DNA of 64,000 bases, taken from Candidatus Omnitrophota bacterium. GTDB taxonomy: Bacteria; Omnitrophota; Gorgyraeia; JABMRG01. Positions 34,204 to 45,306 of this stretch are shown in pieces. The notes beneath the pieces were generated by a model. That model saw only the letters and a list, made by a program, of their open reading frames with translations, ran no database searches and had not been told where the DNA came from. Where the stretch lies: contig JAUVHV010000003.1 of the NCBI GenBank assembly GCA_030593065.1, forward strand, positions 24,001 through 88,000. The letters are read 5' to 3'. Position 1 is the stretch's first letter, and every line of letters starts with the position of its first letter. Position numbers and translations under genes: made by a program.

Positions 34204-35787
34204 GTGTTTAAGATATTGGTAAGCGATCCATTAAGTGAAAAAGGTTTAAAAATTCTGGAAAAAGAGAAGAATTTTCATGTTGATGTTAAAGTCAAGCAGC
34301 CACCGGAAGCGCTTAAAAAGATAATAGGAAATTATGACGCGCTTATAATAAGAAGTGGTACTAAGGTTACGGCAGATATCATAAAACATGCTGATAAACT
34401 AAAGGTTATAGGAAGAGCGGGGGTTGGCCTTGATAATGTAGATATTCCAGCCGCTACTAAAAAAGGTATTATAGTAATGAATACCCCGGGGGGAAATACT
34501 GTTTCAACAGCAGAACATACTATGAGCCTTATCCTTTCTCTTTCAAGAAATATCGCGCCTGCAGACGCTTCTATGAAAAGGGGCGAATGGGAAAGAAAGA
34601 AATTTATGGGAGTTGAACTTTACGGCAAGACTCTCGGTATCATTGGCCTGGGCAGAATAGGCGTAGAAGTAGCAAAGCGTGCTTTAAGTTTCGGCATGAA
34701 GATTATTGTTTTCGACCCATTTCTTACACCCGATAAGGCTGCTGATTCTGCGATAGAGTTAAGTTCGCTCAAAAAGGTATTTTCCGAATCAGACTACATA
34801 ACAGTACATACCCCTCTTACAAGAGATACAAAGCATCTTATAAGTATGAAAGAGATAGCAATTATGAAAAAAGGTGTTAGGCTTGTAAACTGCGCCCGTG
34901 GAGGCATTATAGATGAGAAAGCGGTTTTAAAAGGGATCGAATCAGGCAAAATAGCAGGCGCGGCATTCGATGTATATGAGCAAGAGCCTCCAAAGGATAA
35001 CCCTATTACAAAATGTGACAAGATTATAGTAACCCCGCATCTGGGGGCTTCAACTGAAGAGGCTCAGGATAATGTAGCAGTTGAGGTTGCAGAGCAGGTT
35101 ATAGATGCTCTTCTTGAAAGGGGTATCAGGAACGCGATAAATATTCCTTATATAGAACTTAAAGCATGGAAGGTGTTAAGCCCATATATGTTGCTTGCAG
35201 AGAAGATGGGTATGTTTCAGGCCCAACTTGCCCAAGGCCCTATAAAGGAGGTCAGGTTAGATTACGCGGGTGAGGTTGCAAAACATGACATAACAGCTAT
35301 AACTACGGCCTTTGTCAAAGGCCTTCTTACTTCTGCCTTAGGCGAGGTGGTAAATAATGTAAACGCCACAGTCATAGCAAGGGAGAGGAATATAAAGGTT
35401 ATTGAATCAAAGACAAGCCAGGCAGAGGAGTTTGCGCATCTTATTACTGTAACTGTAAAGACTGAATCCAAGTCACGGGCTATCTCCGGGGCCCTTTTTG
35501 CGAATAGTAAACCTCGTATAGTAAAGATTGATAATTATTATGTAGATGCTATGCCGGAAGGTAATATGGTACTTATTTCAAATAAGGATGTACCTGGTAT
35601 AGTAGGACAGTTAGGTACCCTGCTTGGCAAGAACAAAATAAATATCGCGGGCATGACATTCGGAAGGCAGAAACTTGGCGGAAAAGCTGTTAGCCTTTGC
35701 AATGTGGATAGTGAAGTGCCTGAGAGAGTGCTTAAAGAGCTCAAGAAGTCCAAAGATATATATGACGCGAAGCTTATCAAATTGTAA
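34204..35787 (+). CDS. serA: D-3-phosphoglycerate dehydrogenase with ACT domain
   Basis: First enzyme of serine synthesis. The catalytic/NAD domains hold GRAGVGLDNVDIPAATK (about 76), GLGRIGVEVAKRA (about 148) and the catalytic histidine in PHLGASTEEAQ (about 279). An extra ASB domain (about 315-440) and a C-terminal ACT domain (about 450-527) with NKDVPGIVGQLG make this the long, serine-inhibited form. It starts at a GTG with AAGGAGG 9 nt upstream. A half copy of the palindrome family begins right after its stop codon. Confidence 0.96.
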   Translation: MFKILVSDPLSEKGLKILEKEKNFHVDVKVKQPPEALKKIIGNYDALIIRSGTKVTADIIKHADKLKVIGRAGVGLDNVDIPAATKKGIIVMNTPGGNTVSTAEHTMSLILSLSRNIAPADASMKRGEWERKKFMGVELYGKTLGIIGLGRIGVEVAKRALSFGMKIIVFDPFLTPDKAADSAIELSSLKKVFSESDYITVHTPLTRDTKHLISMKEIAIMKKGVRLVNCARGGIIDEKAVLKGIESGKIAGAAFDVYEQEPPKDNPITKCDKIIVTPHLGASTEEAQDNVAVEVAEQVIDALLERGIRNAINIPYIELKAWKVLSPYMLLAEKMGMFQAQLAQGPIKEVRLDYAGEVAKHDITAITTAFVKGLLTSALGEVVNNVNATVIARERNIKVIESKTSQAEEFAHLITVTVKTESKSRAISGALFANSKPRIVKIDNYYVDAMPEGNMVLISNKDVPGIVGQLGTLLGKNKINIAGMTFGRQKLGGKAVSLCNVDSEVPERVLKELKKSKDIYDAKLIKL

Positions 35788-35810
35788 GTGTTCGAAACTG
35801 TTTCAAGACT
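35788..35810. repeat. Half palindrome, TTCGAAACTGTTTC family
   Basis: GTGTTCGAAACTGTTTC right after the serA stop is identical to the left end of the longer palindrome at 55987-56071. The right arm is missing. It looks like a degenerated or half element. The next open frame extends back through it but the gene start is downstream. Confidence 0.65.
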
Positions 35811-35832
35811 CAATCTAAAAAATGGAGAAGAT

Positions 35833-38386
<2,554 letters not shown>

Positions 38387-38397
38387 TAAACATAAAC

Positions 38398-38490
38398 TAT
38401 TCGAAACAGTTTCTCAGTGCAATAAGACTAATTTAGCAGCACTGAGGAACCTTCTTGTGCGAATGGTTTATGAGCGGTTTCAATACTCAA
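38398..38490. repeat. Palindromic element between purA and the envelope genes
   Basis: TATTCGAAAC at the left and GGTTTCAATACT at the right are related to the ends of the element at 55987-56071. Inside, TTTCTCAGTGC pairs with GCACTGAGGAA over about 11 bp. The element is less regular than its relatives, probably an older copy. An AGAAGGTTCCTC stretch (reverse strand) is shared with the spacer in front of nusA. Confidence 0.65.
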
Positions 38491-38514
38491 TAATTGTGTG
38501 AAGCAAAATTTATT

Positions 38515-39108
38515 ATGAGATTTATAGTTTTTATATTTATTTTTATAGTATGTAGTCTCTTTACAATGGCAATTGCGGAAGAGCCTGTTCCTGAAATTTT
38601 TCCCGCAGCAATAACATGGATAAGTGGAGAATTACCGGGTAACTCTTCAATAGAAGGCGATTGGATATGGAGTGAGGAGATAACTCAGGGTGAAGTCAAG
38701 GTTCACGAAGAAGGTATTACCAAGGGCATAGAATCCCATCTATTCAGAACGGATTTCTTAGTGAAGCTGAACCAGGATTCGAAGGTAATTCAGTATGTGA
38801 ATGTTGACCCTGAAAATATGCCTTTAGGCATTATGTTAAAATTTTTCTTAGGCTCTGATAAAGAGGTAAGTCTCTACTGGGAGGGAAAAGAAGAGGCTTT
38901 TGTCGAGCTTGATGAATATATAACTGCCTGGTATATGGGTTTTATTCCAGAACCCGGCAGATGGATAGGCCTTGAATTTAATTGCAAAGAACTTGATATA
39001 AAAGATGCGGAACTTGTTGGCATGGAGTTTATCGTAAATAGCGGTAGGGCCTGGTGGGGAGAGACCGTGATTATTAATCAGGACTCGGGCCAACCCCTTG
39101 AAGATTAA
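38515..39108 (+). CDS. Exported protein of unknown function
   Basis: I do not recognise the family. From ATG 38515 there is a clear signal peptide of about 18-20 residues (hydrophobic run ending near T-M-A-I-A). The mature part of about 175 residues is acidic and rich in tryptophan and beta-type sequence, for example WISGELPGNSSIEGDWIWSE and MGFIPEPGRWIGLEF, suggesting a beta-sandwich such as a carbohydrate- or ligand-binding fold. No catalytic motif is seen. A TTG 21 nt upstream would add seven residues. It lies between purA and the small basic protein, upstream of an OmpA-like lipoprotein. Confidence 0.7.
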   Translation: MRFIVFIFIFIVCSLFTMAIAEEPVPEIFPAAITWISGELPGNSSIEGDWIWSEEITQGEVKVHEEGITKGIESHLFRTDFLVKLNQDSKVIQYVNVDPENMPLGIMLKFFLGSDKEVSLYWEGKEEAFVELDEYITAWYMGFIPEPGRWIGLEFNCKELDIKDAELVGMEFIVNSGRAWWGETVIINQDSGQPLED

Positions 39109-39141
39109 AAACAATCACAACTTAACAAGGAGACTAAATAG

Positions 39142-39222
39142 ATGCCGAAGAGAAAACGAAAAGGCAAACTTAAATGGCGCAGTAAAAAGGCCAACAAGGG
39201 TACAAAGCCTTGCTGCGGGTAA
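39142..39222 (+). CDS. 26-residue highly basic protein, small ORF
   Basis: An ATG at 39142 with AAGGAG 10 nt upstream opens a 26-codon frame ending at TAA 39222. The product is rich in lysine and arginine (12 of 26), starts MPKRKRKGKLKW and ends in a CCG pair of cysteines. The composition looks like small ribosome-associated proteins, but I cannot match it to a known family. It is 33 nt after the exported protein gene and 18 nt before the next promoter. The good ribosome site and basic bias make translation likely. Confidence 0.6.
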   Translation: MPKRKRKGKLKWRSKKANKGTKPCCG

Positions 39223-39240
39223 ACACTTATTTTTATAATA

Positions 39241-39270
39241 TTGACGTTTTTTATGTGAGAATGTTATAAT
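39241..39270 (+). promoter_or_regulatory. Sigma70 promoter for the OmpA-like gene pair
   Basis: TTGACG (39241-39246), an 18-nt spacer and TATAAT (39265-39270) lie 23 nt upstream of the ATG at 39294. The transcript should begin near 39277, leaving a short leader that holds the AAGGGGGTG ribosome site. Confidence 0.8.
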
Positions 39271-39293
39271 AATTCAAAACAAGGGGGTGCGGC

Positions 39294-39938
39294 ATGGCAA
39301 GAGGTTGTAATATTTTATTTGTTCTTCCAATATTGCTGGTATGTTTTATTGCCTCAGGTTGCGCAGTAGGTTTTTACAAAGGAAGGCCCAGTGACAAGGT
39401 AAAGATAGAAGAATTGCAGGATGAGCTTGAGCGTCTCAGAGAAGCAAAATCTTTATTAGAGAAGCGCTTGAGAAGCGAAATAAATTCAAATCAGGTTGCG
39501 CTTACTATGGAAGATAGGGGTTTGGTGATTACTTTTGTCGCGGAAGTTTTATTTGATTCCGGCAAGGACAAGCTAAAGCCTGGTGGAGAGAAGATGCTTC
39601 AGAAGGTAGGAAATGTTATAAAAGAAGAAACAGCGAATAACGAGATCAGCGTAGAAGGCCATACTGATAATGTGCCGATAAAATATTCAGGCTGGAAATC
39701 AAACTGGGAACTCTCAACGGCAAGAGCAACGAGCGTACTGCACTATCTTGAAGATAATTGCGGGCTTATGCCTGATAAACTTTCAGCAACAGGTTATGGT
39801 GAATACAGGCCTGTCACATCTAATGAGACTGAAGAAGGCAAGCAGTTAAACAGGAGAGTAGAAATTATAATCAAGCCGCTTTCACAGATAAAAGTACAAT
39901 ATGAAGAAACAGAAGAAGATACAGAGTATATAAAATAA
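39294..39938 (+). CDS. OmpA/Pal-type peptidoglycan-binding lipoprotein
   Basis: A lipobox (I-A-S-G-C at about residues 19-23) follows a hydrophobic signal, so the mature protein is lipid-anchored. A short coiled-coil stretch (about 37-65) links it to an OmpA C-like domain (about 75-200). Peptidoglycan-binding residues are visible in EGHTDNVPI and NWELSTARATSVLHYL, with GYGEYRPVTSNETEEG and NRRVEIII. The family holds the outer membrane to the wall. MotB has the same C-domain but lacks a lipobox, and no motA is next to it. It has its own promoter upstream and the next gene overlaps by one base. Confidence 0.9.
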   Translation: MARGCNILFVLPILLVCFIASGCAVGFYKGRPSDKVKIEELQDELERLREAKSLLEKRLRSEINSNQVALTMEDRGLVITFVAEVLFDSGKDKLKPGGEKMLQKVGNVIKEETANNEISVEGHTDNVPIKYSGWKSNWELSTARATSVLHYLEDNCGLMPDKLSATGYGEYRPVTSNETEEGKQLNRRVEIIIKPLSQIKVQYEETEEDTEYIK

Positions 39939-40285
39939 TGTCATTTGGTTTAAAAAATTCTAAAATAGTAATTATTTTAACAGTAATTATTTTCTTAATC
40001 CTGCTCTTATCACTTTTTGGCTTAAATGCCAAGTCAAATTCTATGTTTAAAAAGAATAGAGAATTGACAGAAGAGATTAGCAGGTTGGCTATTAAGGTAT
40101 CTGCATTAACAGAGAAGTTGGATACTGATATGTTGGAGTCGATCCGTGAAAAAGCGGAACTTGAGAAGACCAGAAATAAGCTTACGCAGGAAAGGCTTAA
40201 AAACAGGCAACTTTTGCAAGAAAAAGAAGAGCTTGAAGGAGTAGTTTCTACTTATAATCTCCCAGGAGAATCTGAGCCATCTTAA
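39938..40285 (+). CDS. Membrane-anchored coiled-coil protein, unknown function
   Basis: The 115-residue protein has one transmembrane helix near the N-terminus (about 10-28) and then a charged heptad-rich coiled coil (about 38-105) with many E/K/L repeats. No family is recognised. It starts on the last base of the OmpA-like gene stop (TAATG), so the two are coupled and probably act together at the envelope. A two-hairpin terminator follows its stop. Confidence 0.7.
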   Translation: MSFGLKNSKIVIILTVIIFLILLLSLFGLNAKSNSMFKKNRELTEEISRLAIKVSALTEKLDTDMLESIREKAELEKTRNKLTQERLKNRQLLQEKEELEGVVSTYNLPGESEPS

Positions 40286-40287
40286 TA

Positions 40288-40345
40288 GCATGGGAATTTG
40301 AAAAATTCCTATGCCTGCTTACTGACAGGCAGGCGCTATTTTTTT
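40288..40345 (+). terminator. Double hairpin terminator after the OmpA-like pair
   Basis: The first hairpin (40288-40299 with 40303-40314) pairs 12 bp with two G-U type steps. The second, GCCTGC (40313-40318) with GCAGGC (40329-40334), is followed by GCTA and a run of T to 40345. Together they make a convincing intrinsic terminator. Confidence 0.75.
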
Positions 40346-40410
40346 CGGTGTTCGGTTTTTGATATTCGGTTTTTAAGCAATAACCGAGAAAACCTAAAAC
40401 TGAACACCGA
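40345..40410. repeat. Palindrome, TCGGTGTTCGGTTTT family
   Basis: Arms 40345-40359 and 40396-40410 pair over 15 bp with a single G-U. Inside are two direct TTCGGTTTTT copies and a TCGGTT/AACCGA pairing. It overlaps the T tract of the preceding terminator and sits 33 nt before uppS. It is unrelated in sequence to the other palindrome families here. Confidence 0.8.
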
Positions 40411-40443
40411 AATTAGTTTCATAAAGCTCCTAATTCATATAAT

Positions 40444-41154
40444 ATGATAAAAAAAACAAATATTCCTAAACATATAGCAATAATAATGGATGGAAACGGC
40501 AGATGGGCTAAGAAAAAGCATTTGCCACGGATATTTGGCCATCGCGCAGGCGCAAAAAATATTGATATAATTATCCAAGAGTGCACAAATATAGGCATAG
40601 AGGCCTTAACACTCTATAGTTTTTCTACTGAGAACTGGAAGCGTTCAAATAGTGAGATAAACGGCTTGATGAATCTTCTTTATAATTATCTTGATAAGAA
40701 GTGTAAAAAACTGCAGAATAAAGGTATAAGGTTAAATGCTATAGGCAGGCTTGATGGACTGCCTGAAAAGGTGAGAAAGATACTTTTTGATGTTATGAAA
40801 AAGACATCGAAAAATACCAGGATGGTTCTTACGCTGGCTTTAAATTATGGTGGCAGGCAGGAGATAGTAGATGCTGCAAAACAACTTGCAAAGAGAGCCG
40901 AGCAGCAGAAGTTATCTTCTGATAATATCGATGAGAAGCTCTTTAGCGATTATTTATATACAAAGGGTTTACCTGAAGTAGATCTGCTCATAAGGACAAG
41001 TGGGGAGTTTAGGGTGAGCAATTTTCTTCTCTGGCAGATATCGTACGCTGAGATAATAGTAACAAAGACCCTTTGGCCTGATTTTAAAAAAGAGGAACTT
41101 TCTCATGCAATAAAAGTTTATCAAAAGCGTGACAGGCGCTTGGGAGGAAGGTGA
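40444..41154 (+). CDS. uppS: Undecaprenyl diphosphate synthase
   Basis: It builds the C55 lipid carrier by cis-prenyl transfer. Signatures are IAIIMDGNGRWA with the catalytic aspartate at about residue 17, FGHRAGA, YSFSTENWKRS and the C-terminal DLLIRTSGEFRVSNFLLWQ and YAEIIVTKTLWPDF. Length 236 is normal. No promoter motif was recognised in the palindrome-filled gap upstream. It opens the uppS-cdsA-dxr-rseP-ispG-proS block that is widely conserved among bacteria. cdsA overlaps its stop. Confidence 0.95.
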   Translation: MIKKTNIPKHIAIIMDGNGRWAKKKHLPRIFGHRAGAKNIDIIIQECTNIGIEALTLYSFSTENWKRSNSEINGLMNLLYNYLDKKCKKLQNKGIRLNAIGRLDGLPEKVRKILFDVMKKTSKNTRMVLTLALNYGGRQEIVDAAKQLAKRAEQQKLSSDNIDEKLFSDYLYTKGLPEVDLLIRTSGEFRVSNFLLWQISYAEIIVTKTLWPDFKKEELSHAIKVYQKRDRRLGGR

Positions 41155-41969
41155 TGCTAGGGAGAAGGATTATAAGCTCTACGTTATTAATTATATTCTT
41201 ATGGTTGCTTATATTTATTTTACCTGGATGGATATTTGCGATTGCTGTTATTGCAGTAGTAGGTTTAGGGCTTTATGAATTTTTCAATATGGTTTCTAAG
41301 AAAGGTATACCTATATATCGATATTTCGGTATCATTATAGGCTGCCTTATACCAGTAACCACTTATTTGCAGTTTAGGCCCAGCGTGGAGGTAGAGTTTG
41401 TGCTTATTACTGCGATATGTTTTTGCGTTTTTCTGCTTCAGATTGTAAGGCGTAAAACAGAACACGCTTTAGTCGGCATAGCAACTACATTTTTCGGCAT
41501 ATTTTACATAGGATGGTTATTTTCATTCGCGATAAAACTTAGAATTTTGCCGCCTCTTAATATGGATGGAAGGTTTCTGATACTCTATCTTCTTCTAGTA
41601 ACTAAATCCGGTGATATAGCAGCTTATTTTGTGGGCACATTCTTTGGAAAACACCGACTAATTCCTCAAATAAGTCCAAAAAAATCTGTTGAAGGAGCCA
41701 TAGCGGGATGTATAGTAAGTTTTATTGTAGCTATTGGGTTTAAATCGTTATTGCCGGCCGTATCTATCATGCATATATGCATTATAGGCATACTTTTAAG
41801 CCTGGTTGGCCAGGTGGGTGACCTCTCTGAATCTCTGATTAAAAGAGATTGTCAGGTGAAGGATTCCGGTTCTCTATTTTCCGGATTAGGCGGGATGCTC
41901 GATCTTATCGATAGCCTGATATTTACTACACCGATATTTTATTTTTACTTAAGGCTTATACCTCAATAA
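41154..41969 (+). CDS. cdsA: Phosphatidate cytidylyltransferase
   Basis: It makes CDP-diacylglycerol for phospholipid synthesis. The protein is polytopic, with about eight membrane helices. The C-terminal signature region is present: SLIKRDCQVKDSGSLFSGLG followed by GGMLDLIDSLIF. In the classical signature H-G-G-x2-D-R-x-D, the histidine and arginine are leucines here, but this variant is common enough outside proteobacteria that I call it functional. I use ATG 41154, with GGAGG upstream; a GTG three bases earlier is also open. It overlaps the uppS stop and lies 40 nt before dxr. Confidence 0.92.
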   Translation: MLGRRIISSTLLIIFLWLLIFILPGWIFAIAVIAVVGLGLYEFFNMVSKKGIPIYRYFGIIIGCLIPVTTYLQFRPSVEVEFVLITAICFCVFLLQIVRRKTEHALVGIATTFFGIFYIGWLFSFAIKLRILPPLNMDGRFLILYLLLVTKSGDIAAYFVGTFFGKHRLIPQISPKKSVEGAIAGCIVSFIVAIGFKSLLPAVSIMHICIIGILLSLVGQVGDLSESLIKRDCQVKDSGSLFSGLGGMLDLIDSLIFTTPIFYFYLRLIPQ

Positions 41970-42009
41970 CGAGATACCTAATCATTGTAATAAATAGGTT
42001 ACGAAAGAT

Positions 42010-43155
42010 ATGAAAAACGTAGCAATTCTCGGTTCGACAGGTTCCATAGGAATAAATACGCTAAAGGTTATTGAGGCTTTTCCAAAGCATTTTAAGGTTA
42101 TCGGACTCTCATCTTTTTCCAATACAAGCCTTTTAGAAAAACAGGCAAGAAAGTTTAACCCCTCATATGTGGCTGTTGTAAGCGATAAAAAATCAAAAGA
42201 GCTTGATAGGGCTTTAAGCAAAAAGAATCTTAAGGTGCTCTCTGGAGCAGAAGGCCTAAATATCATAGCCTCACATAGCAAGGTAGATATTCTTGTTGTG
42301 GCAATATCCGGGGCTGCGGCAGTATATCCATTACTTGCCGGAATAGAAGCAAAAAAGCATATATGCCTTGCTAATAAGGAATCTATTGTTATGGCGGGCA
42401 GTATTATAATGAAAAAAGTAAAGAGGCAAGGGGCTCTTCTTATTCCAGTCGATAGTGAGCATAGCGCTATATTTCAGTGCATAAACTCATCGAACATTTC
42501 AGAGGTAAGCCAACTTTTTTTAACGGGGAGCGGTGGCTCTTTGCATAGGATTTCAAAGGCTCATTTCTCAAAGCTTAAGGTTGATCAGGTCTTAAGGCAC
42601 CCGAAATGGAAAATGGGAAAAAAAATTACTGTCGACTCTGCAACACTTATGAATAAAGGCCTTGAGATAATAGAGGCGCATCATCTTTTTGATATACCTA
42701 TAGATAGAATAAAGCTGTTGATTCATCCTGAGGCTGTGATACATTCCATGTGTGAATTCGTTGATGGCAGTGTAATAGCGCAGTTGGGCATAACAGATAT
42801 GAAACTTCCTATCCAGTTTGCCCTTACTTATCCGGATAGGCGCAAAACCCCGTTTCAAAGATTGGATTTTTCTAAGATTAACAATTTCAGTTTTACGCAA
42901 CCTGATATTATGAAATATCCTTGTCTTTCATTAGCTATGGCAGCAGCAAAGATTGGAGGTACATCTACAGCAGTTCTCAATGCAGCGGATGAGGTTGCAG
43001 TTTGCGCGTTTTTGAATGGTAAGATAGGGTTTTTGAAGATACCAGCGATTATTGAGAAGGTTCTTGTAAGCCACAGATTTATAGAATCACCCACCCTTGA
43101 TCAGATATTTGAATCTGACAAGTGGGCAAGAGAAGAGTCCACGCGGCTTATCTGA
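42010..43155 (+). CDS. dxr: 1-deoxy-D-xylulose-5-phosphate reductoisomerase
   Basis: It converts DXP to MEP, the committed step of the non-mevalonate isoprenoid pathway. NADPH binding: ILGSTGSIGINTLKVI at the N-terminus. The metal ligands lie in PVDSEHSAIFQ and in the segment VDSATLMNKGLEIIEAHHLF, and the flexible loop LRHPKWKMGKK is typical. The 381-residue length is normal. With ispG and ispH in this window, three MEP-pathway genes are present. No strong ribosome site is seen, though ACGAAAGATATG precedes the gene. Confidence 0.96.
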   Translation: MKNVAILGSTGSIGINTLKVIEAFPKHFKVIGLSSFSNTSLLEKQARKFNPSYVAVVSDKKSKELDRALSKKNLKVLSGAEGLNIIASHSKVDILVVAISGAAAVYPLLAGIEAKKHICLANKESIVMAGSIIMKKVKRQGALLIPVDSEHSAIFQCINSSNISEVSQLFLTGSGGSLHRISKAHFSKLKVDQVLRHPKWKMGKKITVDSATLMNKGLEIIEAHHLFDIPIDRIKLLIHPEAVIHSMCEFVDGSVIAQLGITDMKLPIQFALTYPDRRKTPFQRLDFSKINNFSFTQPDIMKYPCLSLAMAAAKIGGTSTAVLNAADEVAVCAFLNGKIGFLKIPAIIEKVLVSHRFIESPTLDQIFESDKWAREESTRLI

Positions 43156-43186
43156 CATACTTTTTAATAGATAAGAAAGGTTTTGT

Positions 43187-44233
43187 ATGTTAAGTGTTAT
43201 TGGGGTTGTTGTTGTATTTAGTGTTGTAATATTGGCCCACGAGCTTGGCCATTTTCTTATGGCGCGTTATATGGGTGTTAAAGTGGAAAGATTTGCTTTA
43301 GGCCTTGGCAAAGTATTATTATCGAAAAGAATAGGTGATACTGAATATGTTATATGCCTTATCCCCTTTGGTGGTTATATTAAGATGGCTGGGGATGAGC
43401 CAACCGGTAAGCCATCGAGTAACAGGCAGGAGTTTTTCGGCCAGCCTCCGGGTAGAAGGTTCTGGATAATCTTTGCAGGTGCGGCAGTAAACTATATCTT
43501 CGCTTTTCTAATATTCTCTTTTATAGTCCCTACTTCGCGAATAGGCATGGTTATAAAAGATATGCCGGCATATAAATCTGGTATAGAGACAGGTGATAGA
43601 ATAGTTGCTATCAATGATAAGGAGATAAAATACTGGTATCAGGTGCTTGATTTTGTATCAGAAGATTACGATGCAAGGCCATTGAAAATGATGGTAGACA
43701 GGGGGGGCGTAACCTTTGAGGCAACGATTACTCCGGATATATTAGAATTAAAAGGGCTCTTTGGCAGAGAGATAAAAAAGCCAAAGATAGGTATCAGTTA
43801 TTTTGGAGATGTAGAAGTGCTAAAAGGGGGCCCTGTAAAACACCTGACTGCTGGAGCCCGCCAGATATTTGCAAATACAATTTTGACATACAAGTTTATA
43901 TGGTATCTTGTTACAGGAAAGATAGCGCTTAAGGGGGCAGCGGCAGGCCCGATAGGCATAGCTGTTATTCTGGGAAAAGCGATAAAAGTAGGGTTTGTCT
44001 ATCTAGTCTATCTTGTAGCTCATATAAATCTCGCGCTTGCTATATTTAATCTTCTTCCATTTCCCATTCTTGACGGAGGCCATATATTTTTTCTTGGTAT
44101 TGAGAAGATAAGAAAGCGGCCTCTCAGCATAAAGGTTCAGGGGGTTGTGCAGTATATAGCTATTACATTAATAATAGCATTCTTTTTGTTAGTTACGTGG
44201 AATGATATATCCTTATGGATTCTTAAGCGATGA
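43187..44233 (+). CDS. rseP: Site-2 metalloprotease RseP (intramembrane zinc protease)
   Basis: An M50-type protease that cuts membrane anchors of regulators and leftover signal peptides. The zinc site HELGH lies in the first membrane helix (about residue 18-22) and the second metal motif is NLLPFPILDGGH. Between them is one PDZ domain (about 110-190), fewer than the two in E. coli RseP. Length 348. AAGG precedes the ATG. The stop overlaps the ispG start (CGATGATAAG). No anti-sigma factor gene is seen nearby. Confidence 0.94.
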   Translation: MLSVIGVVVVFSVVILAHELGHFLMARYMGVKVERFALGLGKVLLSKRIGDTEYVICLIPFGGYIKMAGDEPTGKPSSNRQEFFGQPPGRRFWIIFAGAAVNYIFAFLIFSFIVPTSRIGMVIKDMPAYKSGIETGDRIVAINDKEIKYWYQVLDFVSEDYDARPLKMMVDRGGVTFEATITPDILELKGLFGREIKKPKIGISYFGDVEVLKGGPVKHLTAGARQIFANTILTYKFIWYLVTGKIALKGAAAGPIGIAVILGKAIKVGFVYLVYLVAHINLALAIFNLLPFPILDGGHIFFLGIEKIRKRPLSIKVQGVVQYIAITLIIAFFLLVTWNDISLWILKR

Positions 44234-45306
44234 TAAGAAAAACCCGGCAGGTAAGGTTAGGGAATATAAGGATAGGCCATGGCGCGCCTATCTCTATCCA
44301 ATCGATGACAAATACCGATACCAGAGATATTAATATTACCTTAAGGCAGATAAGGGCATTGGAAAAGGCGGGTTGTGAAGTTATAAGGATAGCTGTAAAA
44401 GATACTGGTTCAGCCAGGGCAATTGTTGAGATTAAGAAGAGAGTGCTGATACCCATAGAAGCAGATATACATTTTGATTATAAACTCGCGCTTTTAGCAA
44501 TAGAATCAGGTGTAGATGCTATACGATTAAATCCCGGAAATATTTATAAGCCGGTACAGATAAAGTGTATAATCACAGCATGTAAAGAAAAGAAGATACC
44601 AGTAAGGATTGGGGTCAACTCCGGTTCATTGCCAAAGGCAAAAAATACAAAATCGGTTGCTGATAATATGGTCAAGGTTGCATTGAAATATATTAAGCTT
44701 TTTGAAAAAGAACATTTTTATGACATTATAATCTCGCTAAAAGCCTCTGATGTGGTTACTACCATTACCGCATACAGGAAAATGGCAGCACTTTGTAAAT
44801 ACCCGTTTCATCTTGGAGTTACTGCGACAGGCCAGGGAGAAGAGGCAATAATAAAATCCGCTATAGGTATAGGTACGTTACTATCCGAAGGCATAGGTGA
44901 TACTATAAGGGTTTCCCTGACAGGTGATCCTGTAGAAGAGGTTTTTATTGGGAAAAAGATCTTGCAGGCATTAGGTTTGAGGTATTTTAAGCCCGAGGTC
45001 ATATCATGCCCTACTTGCGGCCGTTGTCAAGTTGATTTGATAAAGATTGTAAAACAATTTAAGAAAAAACTTATAACTTATCCCCTGGCATCAGTCTCAG
45101 GACTTAGAGCTGATAAGCAATTACGAATAGCAATAATGGGATGTGAAGTAAATGGCCCCGGAGAAGCGAAAGAGGCAGATATTGGCGTTGCTTTTGGAAA
45201 GAGTTCTGGTATACTATTTAAAAAAGGTAAGGTTGTTAGAAAGGTAAAATCTAAAGACGCAGTAAGGGAATTGATAAAAGAATTAGATTTTAAAGCTAAA
45301 ACATGA
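44230..45306 (+). CDS. ispG: 4-hydroxy-3-methylbut-2-en-1-yl diphosphate synthase (ferredoxin/flavodoxin)
   Basis: This iron-sulfur enzyme reduces MEcPP to HMBPP in the MEP pathway. The TIM-barrel opens IRKTRQVRLGNIRIGHGAP and has SMTNTDTRD and ADIHFDYKLAL. The cluster ligands are the cysteines of SCPTCGRC and MGCEVNGPGE. Length 358 fits the short bacterial form. Both neighbours overlap it: rseP at the start and proS at the stop (ACATGA). Confidence 0.95.
   Translation: MIRKTRQVRLGNIRIGHGAPISIQSMTNTDTRDINITLRQIRALEKAGCEVIRIAVKDTGSARAIVEIKKRVLIPIEADIHFDYKLALLAIESGVDAIRLNPGNIYKPVQIKCIITACKEKKIPVRIGVNSGSLPKAKNTKSVADNMVKVALKYIKLFEKEHFYDIIISLKASDVVTTITAYRKMAALCKYPFHLGVTATGQGEEAIIKSAIGIGTLLSEGIGDTIRVSLTGDPVEEVFIGKKILQALGLRYFKPEVISCPTCGRCQVDLIKIVKQFKKKLITYPLASVSGLRADKQLRIAIMGCEVNGPGEAKEADIGVAFGKSSGILFKKGKVVRKVKSKDAVRELIKELDFKAKT

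Noticed and set aside
35788..35832. Upstream GTG start for the LeuA-like gene
   Set aside because: It lies in a half palindrome; ATG 35833 has a GGAG site and fits the family.
41830..41930. Altered CdsA signature (histidine and arginine replaced by leucine)
   Set aside because: This variant occurs in functional enzymes of several phyla, and the remaining aspartates are kept.
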